DNA of 64,000 bases, from contig NZ_CP022989.1 in assembly GCF_002278075.1 (NCBI RefSeq), forward strand, positions 372,001 through 436,000, in the 5' to 3' direction. Below are positions 19,333 through 27,822 of the stretch, one piece after another (within the stretch, counting starts at the first letter, position 1; each line of letters starts with the position of its first letter). The position numbers and the translations under genes are program-made. Under the pieces are notes generated by a model. The model ran no database searches. It saw nothing but the letters and a program-made list of their open reading frames with translations, and was not told the DNA's origin. This stretch comes from Paraburkholderia aromaticivorans. Its GTDB lineage: Bacteria > Pseudomonadota > Gammaproteobacteria > Burkholderiales > Burkholderiaceae.

Positions 19333-20330
19333 GCGCTAGCCCGTTGGCGTCCGGCCATCTGCTTGAGCCCCGTATAGATAGCGCGCAACGTACGGGGCCA
19401 GCGGCGCATGGCGTACAAGACCATCTGTTTCGAACCGATACGCGCAGCGCGCCAGCTCGATTCGATGCAGTCCTCAAAGTCGTCCTCGCTCCCATGCTCG
19501 AGATAGAAAATGGCCGACGTCAGATAGAACTTGGCACGCCCCTGGTTGACGGCGTCGCTCGCCATGCCGAGATCAGCCGCGACCTGGCAGGTCTGGATTA
19601 CGTCATTCAGACATTCCCTATGGCGCGAGGGATTATTAATGCGAACGGAAGTCAAACCGGTACGGTTGACGCGATATAAACCCAAATCTTCGTCCAGGTA
19701 GCAACCTCGAGAGCCCATCAGGACCTGGGTCAGGTGGGCCACGTCAGGAACCGACTTGAGACCGACGTCGACCGGATGGCGGCGGCGCAAATGCGCCCGA
19801 TACATCTCCGAGCTATGAAAAAAGAATGGACCATTCTTGATGAGGTATTCGGCATCGAACGTCACTGGCTTTTTCTGCGGCAGCGGATACGCCACGGGCT
19901 CCAACGTATCCTGGTCGACCGTGCGCATCTTGTGTACTACGAGACCATATTCCGGGTGAGACCTCAAGAAATCGAGTTGACGCTGCAGCTTGCCGGGAGA
20001 CATGACATCGTCACCGTCAATGTTGGCGATGTATTCGCCCCTCGCGAGAGCAACCGTATCGGCAAAGTTGCCCGAGAAACCAACATTCTTCTCATGCGCA
20101 ACCAGCTTGATCACCTCCGGAAAGCGCCGTCGAAACGACTCGATGACCTCAAGCGAATTGTCAGGTGAGTTATCGTCACCCACGATCACCTCGAACGGCA
20201 CATCGATCTTCTGGTCGAGCACGCTTTGCAGGCACGCGCCGACGTACTCGCCTTGCCGGTAACAGAGCACCACGACCGAAAGCACAGGCGCGGTTGGCTC
20301 GTATGCCGAGTGCTGAAGAGTTGTATCCAT
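19329..20330 (-). CDS. Glycosyltransferase family 2
   Basis: The 333-residue protein starts with a clear GT-A domain: LSVVVLCYRQGEYVGACLQSVL, VIVGDDNSPDNS and the DxD motif ANIDGDDVMSPGKL near residue 105. The C-terminal third is helical and without a recognised domain. It should transfer a sugar to the growing lipid-linked oligosaccharide in the cytoplasm. It follows the wzx gene by only nine bases and overlaps the acyltransferase gene by four, which fits a single operon read from wzx to the GT2 gene at 16540. The donor sugar is unknown. Confidence 0.88.
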   Translation of the reverse strand: MDTTLQHSAYEPTAPVLSVVVLCYRQGEYVGACLQSVLDQKIDVPFEVIVGDDNSPDNSLEVIESFRRRFPEVIKLVAHEKNVGFSGNFADTVALARGEYIANIDGDDVMSPGKLQRQLDFLRSHPEYGLVVHKMRTVDQDTLEPVAYPLPQKKPVTFDAEYLIKNGPFFFHSSEMYRAHLRRRHPVDVGLKSVPDVAHLTQVLMGSRGCYLDEDLGLYRVNRTGLTSVRINNPSRHRECLNDVIQTCQVAADLGMASDAVNQGRAKFYLTSAIFYLEHGSEDDFEDCIESSWRAARIGSKQMVLYAMRRWPRTLRAIYTGLKQMAGRQRASA

Positions 20331-20339
20331 ACGTTTCTC

Positions 20340-21830
20340 TCAGTTGAGGACCAGTCGTCCCGCCAGGTGGCGAGCCTTGCGTTGAACGATCGGCGAAACC
20401 GCGACGGTCAGGGCAAGCATGGCCAGCCACGCGCCCGACAGAACGCAGAACAGACCAATGCGCGAGCATGCCGTCAAATCGGCGCGGCTCATTAACAGAC
20501 CGATGGGTATGACCGCCAGAACGCGTGCTGCGAGTCCGCGATACCAGCTGCCGTTGATTCCGTCGATGAACTTTCGATGGACGATCATCACCCAGCCGAA
20601 GAGCAGCAGAAGATTCATCCCTAGCCACACGTAGGCCGCGCCGACTGCGCCGAAATGAATGCCGCCGTATAGAACTGCGGGCGCGAAGAGGATGAGAAAG
20701 CCAATGTTCCCCTTCAAGTGCAGCGACAAATCCCCTTTTGCGTATTGCACGAAAAAGGCAAGTGATGCCAGCGCCGAACATGCGTTTCCGACTGCGTAGC
20801 ATTGCATCGTTCGCAATGCGTCGGGCGTCACCGGCGCACTCGCGGACCACAATCGAAGCACGGCTTCGGGAGAGAAGGCGAACACCGCTGCCACCGGGAT
20901 TACCGCCAATGACGTCACCTCAGAGGCCAGCGCGTACATCTGACGAATTCGCTCGCCACCACCAAAGCTCTCGGTAGTCAATCGGGGAATGAAAGCCTGC
21001 TGAATCGGGTTGGCCAGCAACATGATGCCGCTCGCAAGCAGCGTTGCCATACTGAACACCGCGAAATCCGCCAAAGGGAGGACCTTCGAAAGAACCACCT
21101 TGTCAATCTGCGCGGTGCAAGCCCAGATCAGTGCGGACAATGCAATCGACAGAGATAGCTTGGCGCGCGATGACAAAACCTTCCACGAGAACCGCGTCGA
21201 AAAGATCGGTATATCGATCGTGCTGCCAAGCAGAATCCGCATTGCGACAGCCTCGCCGACAATCGCGATGAGTTGCCAGACAAAAAAGAACTCGACGCGC
21301 GGCCAAGCGATGATGATTGGCACAACGAGCACGTTGCGTATCACGGCAAAGGTAATACCAATGCCATTGAGCGCGACCTGCCGGTCGATACCGATCACTC
21401 CCCCGCGGTACAGTGCACAAAGCCAGCGCGCGATAGCCGTCAGCGTCATCAGCACAAACGCAGTGCGGATCTCACTCGGAGGCAGCGTGGAGGCGTTCAA
21501 CCATCGCTCGGCAAAATAGGGGGCGGCAAAGATCGACAAGACGAACAGGACCACGCTTGTGCCGAGGATCAATTTTTCCAAGGACTCGAGCAACAATCCC
21601 ACTTCATCTTTCGACCCAGTACCTGCCCGCAGGCTGCCTAGCTCGCGGCACAACGTTGGCGAAAGGCCGAAGTCGAGCACGAGCACCCATGCGAGGAGAA
21701 CCGCGTTGATGGCAATGAGCCCATATGCTTCCACGCCAAGATGGCGCACATAGATCGGCACCATGACGATGCCGAGCGAAACAGTCACCATCTGGCCAAC
21801 GAAATTCGCGAGCAGGCTTCGTCTCAACAT
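20340..21830 (-). CDS. Wzx-type polysaccharide flippase (MOP superfamily)
   Basis: The 496-residue protein has about twelve to fourteen hydrophobic segments and the N-terminal pattern of Wzx/RfbX proteins (NFVGQMVTVSLGIVMVPIYV, then LGVEAYGL). It should flip the undecaprenyl-linked repeat unit to the periplasmic face, where the Wzy-like protein polymerises it. It is the first gene of a minus-strand operon of five genes. The upstream 485 bp presumably hold the promoter. Together with the Wzc and Wzy homologues it assigns this locus to the Wzx/Wzy pathway, unlike the ABC-transporter O-antigen locus further right. Confidence 0.88.
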   Translation of the reverse strand: MLRRSLLANFVGQMVTVSLGIVMVPIYVRHLGVEAYGLIAINAVLLAWVLVLDFGLSPTLCRELGSLRAGTGSKDEVGLLLESLEKLILGTSVVLFVLSIFAAPYFAERWLNASTLPPSEIRTAFVLMTLTAIARWLCALYRGGVIGIDRQVALNGIGITFAVIRNVLVVPIIIAWPRVEFFFVWQLIAIVGEAVAMRILLGSTIDIPIFSTRFSWKVLSSRAKLSLSIALSALIWACTAQIDKVVLSKVLPLADFAVFSMATLLASGIMLLANPIQQAFIPRLTTESFGGGERIRQMYALASEVTSLAVIPVAAVFAFSPEAVLRLWSASAPVTPDALRTMQCYAVGNACSALASLAFFVQYAKGDLSLHLKGNIGFLILFAPAVLYGGIHFGAVGAAYVWLGMNLLLLFGWVMIVHRKFIDGINGSWYRGLAARVLAVIPIGLLMSRADLTACSRIGLFCVLSGAWLAMLALTVAVSPIVQRKARHLAGRLVLN

Positions 21831-22315
21831 CGCGGTCTGCCGGTAATTTGTGTAAGAACTTCAGGTGGCGCCAGAAGCGCCGTGGAACCCGACTTAAATC
21901 CCCTGGCGGTACTCATTCGTCGCAAACTTGTTCAGGGGCGAGCGCGTGATTGGTCAAGCGACCGAGCATTCCACTACCACGACGGTCTGCCGTCAGCGGA
22001 ACGACTACTCAGGTTGGCTATATGCTCATGGGTGACTCGAAGATCAATACCGTAAAAATTCGACGTATTGTCAGGTTATCTGCTGCGGTCTGGGGGTTAG
22101 AACACGCATATCGAACGCGCCACTCAACCCGGTGTGCAGACCGCGCTGACAAACGCGTATACAACTGGGGAGCGATAAAGACGTCCGCTGAGGCCCATGG
22201 AATCAAGCATACCTGCCTGGTTTCAAATCAAATGTGCGTCGGCGCACGTTCAACGCTTTGGGAATGGGGTATCACATATCGTTACGGGCTGACTCGTTTC
22301 GCGCGAACACAAGTG
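21831..22315. other. Intergenic region between wzx and the first rmlA copy
   Basis: This 485-bp stretch lies downstream of the first rmlBA pair and upstream of the wzx operon, all on the minus strand. No domain-bearing frame is seen. A short palindrome (AACACTTGTGTT near 22307-22318) touches the rmlA stop codon but lacks a T tract. A promoter for wzx is expected here but not identified. Confidence 0.4.
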
Positions 22316-23209
22316 TTACCGGGTTGGCCAAGCGATCTGATCGTTCGGCAGATTAAGCAGGTATCGTCCATACGCATTCTTGGCGAGCGGTTTCGCGAGT
22401 TCCAGCAATTTCTCTTCGTCAATCCAATCTTTGCGGAAAGCAATCTCTTCCGGACACGCAACCACCAGACCCTGCCGCTTTTGCAGCGTGGCGATGAATG
22501 TCGCGGCTTCGATCAGCGAATCGTGCGTACCCGTGTCGAGCCACGCATATCCCCGGCCCATGATTTCGACATTGAGCGCGGCGTTGGCGAGATAACGCGA
22601 GTTGACGTCGGTGATTTCAAGCTCGCCACGCGGCGACGGCTTGATCTCAGCGGCAATGTCGCACACCTGCTTGTCGTAGAAGTACAAACCGGTAACAGCG
22701 TAGTTTGAGCGCGGTTTGACCGGCTTCTCCTCGATGGACAGCGCACGGAACTGCCGGTCGAATTCGACCACGCCGTACCGCTCCGGATCGTGCACGTGAT
22801 AGGCGAAGACGGTGGCGCCGTCAGTTCGGGAATCGGAACTGGCAAGCTGCTTTGCAAGATCGTGGCCGTAGAAGATGTTGTCGCCGAGTATCAGCGCCGA
22901 CGGATCGTTACCCACGAAGTCCCGGCCGATGATGAACGCCTGCGCAAGCCCGTCCGGCGAAGGCTGGACCGCGTACTGGATGTTCATCCCCCACTGGCTG
23001 CCGTCGCCGAGCATCGCCTCGAAGCGCGGCGTGTCCTGCGGCGTCGAGATGATCAGCACGTCGCGAATGCCCGCCACCATCAGCGTGGACAGCGGGTAGT
23101 AGATCATCGGCTTGTCGTACACCGGCAGCAACTGCTTCGAGACGACGTGCGTGATCGGATACAGGCGCGTGCCCGAACCGCCCGCGAGAATAATGCCTTT
23201 GCGCGCCAT
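22316..23209 (-). CDS. rmlA: Glucose-1-phosphate thymidylyltransferase, copy 1
   Basis: The 297-residue protein is a full RmlA. It has [17 protein letters not shown] for nucleotide binding, [24 protein letters not shown] and YGVVEFD. It joins dTTP and glucose-1-phosphate to give dTDP-glucose. The frame runs further upstream to 23395, but that extension lies inside rmlB. ATG 23209 gives the exact family start, [11 protein letters not shown]. It lies ten bases after rmlB. A second copy sits at 60816-61709. The two agree almost perfectly in their 5' half and differ more in their 3' half, where copy 1 has, for example, [12 protein letters not shown] against [12 protein letters not shown]. No rmlC or rmlD follows here. 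Confidence 0.95.
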   Translation of the reverse strand: MARKGIILAGGSGTRLYPITHVVSKQLLPVYDKPMIYYPLSTLMVAGIRDVLIISTPQDTPRFEAMLGDGSQWGMNIQYAVQPSPDGLAQAFIIGRDFVGNDPSALILGDNIFYGHDLAKQLASSDSRTDGATVFAYHVHDPERYGVVEFDRQFRALSIEEKPVKPRSNYAVTGLYFYDKQVCDIAAEIKPSPRGELEITDVNSRYLANAALNVEIMGRGYAWLDTGTHDSLIEAATFIATLQKRQGLVVACPEEIAFRKDWIDEEKLLELAKPLAKNAYGRYLLNLPNDQIAWPTR

Positions 23210-24110
23210 TGCCGTGCCCTTACGCGCGCTGCGCGTAGTTGGTCTCAACCCATTTGCGGTACTCGCCCGAGGCCACCTCGTCCGACCAGGCCTGGTTGTC
23301 CAGATACCACTGCACCGTCTTCTCCAGACCCGTCTCGAACGTCTCCGCCGGCTTCCACCCCAGCTCCCGTTCGAGCTTGCGCGCGTCGATCGCATAACGG
23401 CGGTCGTGGCCCGGACGATCCTTCACATACGTGATCTGGTCGCGATACGACGCGCCCGCCTTCGGACGCAACTGGTCCAGCAGGTCGCACAGCGTGTGCA
23501 CCACCTCGAGGTTCTTCTTCTCGTTCCAGCCACCCACGTTGTACGTCTCGCCCGGCGTGCCGCGCGCCAGCACCTCGCGGATCGCGCTGCAGTGGTCACC
23601 CACGTACAGCCAGTCGCGCACGTTCTGGCCGTCTCCATACACCGGCAGCGCCTTGCCCGCGAGCGCGTTGGCGATCATCAGCGGAATCAGCTTCTCGGGG
23701 AACTGGTACGGACCGTAGTTGTTCGAGCAGTTCGTGGTGAGCACCGGCAGACCATACGTATGGTGGTAGGCGCGCACCAGATGGTCCGATCCCGCCTTGG
23801 TGGCCGAATACGGGCTGTTCGGCGCGTACGGCGTGGTTTCGGAGAACTGCGGATCGGTAGCGGACAGCGAGCCGAACACTTCGTCGGTCGACACGTGCAG
23901 GAAGCGGAAAGCGGCCTTGTCGGCCTCGCCGAGCGCGTTCCAGTAGTTGCGCGTCGCCTCGAGCAGCGTGAAGGTGCCGACCACGTTCGTTTGCACGAAA
24001 TCAGCCGGCCCATGAATCGAACGGTCGACGTGGCTTTCCGCGGCAAAGTGCAGCACGGCCCGCGGCTTGTGCTCGGCGAACAGCGCGTCGAGCGCGCCGC
24101 GGTCGCAGAT
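22920..24110 (-). repeat. Long direct repeat, left copy (rmlA 5' part and most of rmlB)
   Basis: This block matches 61420-62610 at a constant offset of 38,500 bp and in the same orientation. By eye I count about twenty single-base differences in ~1.2 kb. The stretch 23112-23470 shows none. Similarity falls off on both sides, in the rmlB 5' end and in the rmlA 3' half. The sharp edges suggest gene conversion rather than a recent simple duplication. Confidence 0.9.
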
Positions 24111-24281
24111 ATCCGCGCAAACGAAAATATGCAACGGATTGCGCTGTAGCATTTTAAGCGTGCGCAAATTGCCCGCATAGGTGAGCTTATCGACATTCAC
24201 CACGGGTTCATCGCAGATTTTCAGCCAGTCAATCACGAAGTTTGCGCCGATAAAACCGGCGCAGCCTGTCAAGAAGATCAT
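23220..24281 (-). CDS. rmlB: dTDP-glucose 4,6-dehydratase, copy 1
   Basis: The 353-residue extended SDR is a complete RmlB with [13 protein letters not shown] for NAD binding, [12 protein letters not shown], the STDEVFGSL active-site block and the YSATK catalytic Tyr-Lys. It converts dTDP-glucose to dTDP-4-keto-6-deoxyglucose. Because no rmlC/rmlD accompany it, its product is probably used by the WecE homologue at 13932 rather than for rhamnose. ATG 24281 is chosen over in-frame upstream starts because it gives the normal N-terminus. The first ~60 residues differ from copy 2 (61720-62781). The rest is nearly identical, which points to gene conversion. Confidence 0.95.
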   Translation of the reverse strand: MIFLTGCAGFIGANFVIDWLKICDEPVVNVDKLTYAGNLRTLKMLQRNPLHIFVCADICDRGALDALFAEHKPRAVLHFAAESHVDRSIHGPADFVQTNVVGTFTLLEATRNYWNALGEADKAAFRFLHVSTDEVFGSLSATDPQFSETTPYAPNSPYSATKAGSDHLVRAYHHTYGLPVLTTNCSNNYGPYQFPEKLIPLMIANALAGKALPVYGDGQNVRDWLYVGDHCSAIREVLARGTPGETYNVGGWNEKKNLEVVHTLCDLLDQLRPKAGASYRDQITYVKDRPGHDRRYAIDARKLERELGWKPAETFETGLEKTVQWYLDNQAWSDEVASGEYRKWVETNYAQRA

Positions 24282-24735
24282 GGAAGCCCTTTGGAAGCCG
24301 CCTTCGCGCAAGTGCGCAGAAGGTCGATTAAGATCTGGTTGACATCCGGTGAACGGTGCGGCCACGAAAAGTCGGCAAGCAGCTTCGGTGTAGCTTTCAA
24401 TCGCGACTTCCATTGCCGCGATCAGATGCAACCCGTGCAGTGTAGGATCCCCGCACTCGCGTTTCAGTGCGGAAAGCAACATACGTGCTTTCGCCCAACT
24501 ACCGGGTTAGAGGAGGAGCTTCGTCTGAGTGGGCAACACTCTCCGGAGTGCGCGTTGCCCATGCCTCGACCGCCTGGAGATGAGTTTGTCAGATCTTCGC
24601 CGAGGGCGGCTATTACTCTTGCTGATAGCCCCTACTGCGTCGTGAAGATGATCGTCGCGGCCTTCATGGTTCGAGGCAGACGCGGCCGCCGATATGCATC
24701 GAAACGCCGCTCACTTGCGCGCCCGAAGAAAAGGT
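24282..24735. other. Intergenic region without a supported gene
   Basis: About 450 bp lie upstream of the first rmlB copy. A plus-strand frame at 24291-24800 is open but has no ribosome binding site, no domain and an unlikely composition. The promoter of the rmlBA pair should lie here. Confidence 0.4.
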
Positions 24736-24846
24736 TTATTTATCGCCACGCGGCGTTCTGGAACGTGCGACACACAATGCGCATACGAAAACGCCAATGA
24801 GCACGCCAAATATGAAGCATAAGAAGTGTGTCAAAACGCTCAACAT
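24736..24846 (-). CDS. Small membrane protein of 36 residues (hypothetical)
   Basis: A 36-residue frame starts at ATG 24846, with AAAGGA nine bases upstream. It encodes one strong membrane helix, FIFGVLIGVFVCALCVA, followed by a short basic tail. The pattern (short N-terminus, G-x-x-x-G-rich helix, then Arg/Lys/Asp) resembles small membrane proteins such as the DUF3789 type that occur in Burkholderia phages and islands. That link is only an impression. The good start signal and the purely hydrophobic composition argue for a real gene. Function is unknown. Confidence 0.5.
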   Translation of the reverse strand: MLSVLTHFLCFIFGVLIGVFVCALCVARSRTPRGDK

Positions 24847-25394
24847 TTGCCTGGTCCTTTCATTGAGGCGAGATTGAATTTATAACGAATCACCTCCTTC
24901 GCGATTTACCTAAAATCACCGACCGCAGCCGGAAGTGCAACCTACCGAAAGTCGAAAATACTCTGGCAGCAGCACTGGTATAGCGCGGTGATCGTTGCGG
25001 CAAATATCATACATTACTGAAATGCGACGCAGTCCAAAGAGCGAATACAGCCGATGCGGTTAGCCTGTCGCGACGCATCGGACTGGTTATCGAACTTTGA
25101 CGCGAATACGGATGACTGGCCCGGCTTGCGCCGAGGACATGAAGCCCGCCGCGCATACAAGCATGGCAAATCGGCAAGGGTGCGGACGTGATACGACACG
25201 TGGCAAGAACTGCAGGCCGTCGCGAAATCGCAGTTCGAAAGCAAACCAGACGACGAACGGCGACTCCTACTCAGACGGCACACCGCTAACTGTCGAGAAC
25301 GCGAGAGGCCTCGTTCACGCGCTCCGCAGGAACCGCCCCGAGCATGAGGGCGGTCACGACGCAATGTATCCGACGCATGCGGATCGCTGGGTGC
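24847..25394. other. Intergenic region without a supported gene
   Basis: This ~550-bp stretch separates the 36-residue membrane ORF from the acyltransferase gene. The minus-strand sequence near 24870-24900 has a GGAGG box and an AT-rich TTATAAAT. These could be promoter elements for the small ORF, but I cannot pair them with a -35 hexamer. Confidence 0.35.
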
Positions 25395-26510
25395 TCAATC
25401 GTTAGCTAACGCCTGCCCGTTTATCTCGAGACGCGCCTTCTTTTTCCGCTCCATGCGACGCGGGTAATCGATCGCAGGCTTTTCGATGAAACGATACGTA
25501 AGATACGAGAGCGCCAGCGTTGCCGGGCAGAGGATCGCCACATGCAACCAGCCTTCGATATTGGCCAGTCCGATCAGATTCTGGACAGTCGGGTGCACGA
25601 GGTACAGTGAGTAGCTTATTGTTCCGAGACCTAGCAGCGGCTTGAGTTGCATAATCGATCGTTCACGTGCCGCATAGCAACCGATGAACAGCAGATAGGC
25701 GACACCCCATGAGATGAACACAGACTGTACTGTCGCAATCTCAGGGCGTTGGAAAACACCGAATCCTATAAAAAGCGCTGGAACGATCGCGAGCATAATT
25801 GAGCCCACCAAAATCAGAAATGACAACTGGCTGATCTCGTGAGTATGCCGGCGGTAAAACAGCAGACCTACGACACAACTCGCCACGATGCCGAAGCGGC
25901 CAAGCGGTATGCGCAGGTGCAAAACGTATGATGCTATGGACAATGCGAGCAATCCGGCTACTGTGAGCGAAGCCAGTAAGACACTACGCCGATTGACCCG
26001 TAGAGCGAATGCGAACGACAACAGAATATACCAGGCAAACTCCATAGAAAGCGTCCACGATGCGCTAACGAAGTTGGGTAGATGTGCGTAGTCCTGGAGA
26101 AAGAACAGGTGCAATAAGACGAAGTAGCCGAAATTATGTACAGCGCCCGGAGGGTAGGCACCGTAGCCAATAAGATAAAGCGCGAACTCGAACGCGAAAA
26201 TGGCCAGGTAGAGTGGATAGATACGAAAAATACGATGTTTCCAGAATCTACCCAGCGCATTTGCGCGCTCAAGACTCAGTGGAATAACAAATCCGCTGAC
26301 TAGAAAAAATGTTAGGACGCCAACTTGCCCAAAGTTGATCCACGGGCCAAACCCTGTGTTGATTGAAAACCAACCGGCGCCCTCGCCGCCATGCTGAAAA
26401 ATCACGAGCAGCGCTGCCACTCCACGGAGAACATCGATGAAAGCATAGCGGCCACCGGAAGTCGCTGCCCGGCCCGCATTCGGTAACCTTATTTCTTCCG
26501 GTTTCGGCAT
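25395..26510 (-). CDS. Acyltransferase family 3 membrane protein (OafA/NodX-like)
   Basis: The 371-residue protein has about ten membrane helices and the acyltransferase-3 N-terminus: FIDVLRGVAALLVIFQHGGEG, with the Arg and His used in acyl transfer, and TFFLVSGFVIPLSL. It should move an acetyl or other short acyl group across the inner membrane onto a polysaccharide. It has no hydrolase (SGNH) extension. ATG 26510 is chosen because AAGGAAA lies shortly upstream. An in-frame start at 26579 would add 23 polar residues. It lies 123 bp after a Crp/Fnr regulator gene on the same strand and could be its target or simply a neighbour. Confidence 0.87.
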   Translation of the reverse strand: MPKPEEIRLPNAGRAATSGGRYAFIDVLRGVAALLVIFQHGGEGAGWFSINTGFGPWINFGQVGVLTFFLVSGFVIPLSLERANALGRFWKHRIFRIYPLYLAIFAFEFALYLIGYGAYPPGAVHNFGYFVLLHLFFLQDYAHLPNFVSASWTLSMEFAWYILLSFAFALRVNRRSVLLASLTVAGLLALSIASYVLHLRIPLGRFGIVASCVVGLLFYRRHTHEISQLSFLILVGSIMLAIVPALFIGFGVFQRPEIATVQSVFISWGVAYLLFIGCYAARERSIMQLKPLLGLGTISYSLYLVHPTVQNLIGLANIEGWLHVAILCPATLALSYLTYRFIEKPAIDYPRRMERKKKARLEINGQALAND

Positions 26511-26633
26511 CAGGTTTCCTTGAGACGGGTTGTCGCCGGAGTCTATCTCTGTGGAGCGTCGGGCAGTGTACGCAAACACACAAATGCACCGCTTCCGGCC
26601 AAATTTATCAATTCGACGCGGAAATATCGGCCA

Positions 26634-27371
26634 TCAGCGCGTGGCTTCCATCGCACTGACGCGTGGCAATAGCCGGTCGAATTCGCGTTTGACAATCTCG
26701 TAGCATTCACACGCCCGCGCCTCGAGTCCGGTCCGGTCCAGAATCCGGACACGGCCGCGACTGTGATGGATGAGAGCGGCTTCGCAGAGCTTGCCAGACG
26801 CTTCCGTCACACCTTCACGGCGCACACCGAGCATGTCGGCAATCAGTTGCTGCGTGACTTGCAAATCGCTCGTGCCCGAACGGTCGATGTCAACCAGCAG
26901 CCATCGACACAGTTGCTCGTCGAGTCGATGCAGCCTGTTGCACGCAGCCGTCTGCGCGACCTGTGTGAGGAGAGCCTGCATGTACAGCAACATCAACGAA
27001 CGTAGAGATGCACAATCGCGTAACGCATCGCGAAGTGCTTTTGCGCTTATTCGATGGGCGAAGCCCCGGCATTGGGCCTGCACACTCGCCGGCATGGTGT
27101 CTCCACCTGTCAGGATCGGCACACCTGTCGTGCCGTCTCTGCCGATCGCGGCGATTTCCACCGAACTCCCGTTTTCCATTGTCTGCAGCAGAGACACAAT
27201 GGCTGTGACAGGGAAATAGACGGTGCGTATGAGTTCACCGGATTTCGACAGCATTTGTCCCGGAGTCAACTCGACGAGTTCAAGATGAGGAGCCAGCTCT
27301 TCCCATTCACGCGTTGGGAGCGCCTCAAGCAGACGGTTTCCACGTCGGTATGACTGATATGTCGCCATCAT
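26634..27371 (-). CDS. Crp/Fnr-family transcriptional regulator
   Basis: The 245-residue protein has a cyclic-nucleotide-binding-like beta-barrel (residues ~15-125, with LTPGQMLSKSGELIRTVYFP and GRDGTTGVP). A helix-turn-helix domain follows with LQVTQQLIADMLGVRREGVTEASGKL near residues 170-195. The effector pocket lacks the RxS motif that binds cAMP in Crp, and there is no Fnr cysteine cluster, so the signal is unknown. The start ATG ATG at 27371 has an excellent GGGAGG just upstream. It is transcribed toward the acyltransferase gene. Similar regulators are common in Burkholderiaceae near polysaccharide genes, but the target here is inference only. Confidence 0.88.
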   Translation of the reverse strand: MMATYQSYRRGNRLLEALPTREWEELAPHLELVELTPGQMLSKSGELIRTVYFPVTAIVSLLQTMENGSSVEIAAIGRDGTTGVPILTGGDTMPASVQAQCRGFAHRISAKALRDALRDCASLRSLMLLYMQALLTQVAQTAACNRLHRLDEQLCRWLLVDIDRSGTSDLQVTQQLIADMLGVRREGVTEASGKLCEAALIHHSRGRVRILDRTGLEARACECYEIVKREFDRLLPRVSAMEATR

Positions 27372-27822
27372 TTCCCTCCCTTAAGTATTGCAGGCCTGCG
27401 GATGGCAGGCCTCCACTCGAATCGAGGAGGCAATGACGATTCACTTCCCCTCACTCGCGCGGCCGGCAAACTGAATCGGTAATGGAGACGATCAAAGCTT
27501 CGCAACGATTGTCGCGCTGGCTTTGATGTCGCAGTGCAGCATAACCGGCAAAGAATGCCGCGCCAATATGACTGGCGGAATACCCAGCACGATAGGCGGA
27601 ATAGAGAGGACTTATTTGCGTTGAAGGTTGGCTCTTGCTCTGTACGCGCAACCGGTTTTATTGCAGACGGAGAAGGATTCGATATATCCGACTCGTCTAC
27701 CGAACTTGGATCGCAATATGTCTAATTTATTATGGACATCTATGAGACTAGGTTCCACTCCGCAATGCGCAGGCTCGGCGTTAGGGAGCCGGCTAGACTC
27801 TCCGCCAGAGGGCGAGCGGCAG
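27372..27822. other. Intergenic region upstream of the Crp/Fnr-like gene
   Basis: The 450 bp hold no supported gene. Overlapping short frames have no domains. The promoter of the regulator gene should lie here, read leftward. Confidence 0.35.
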
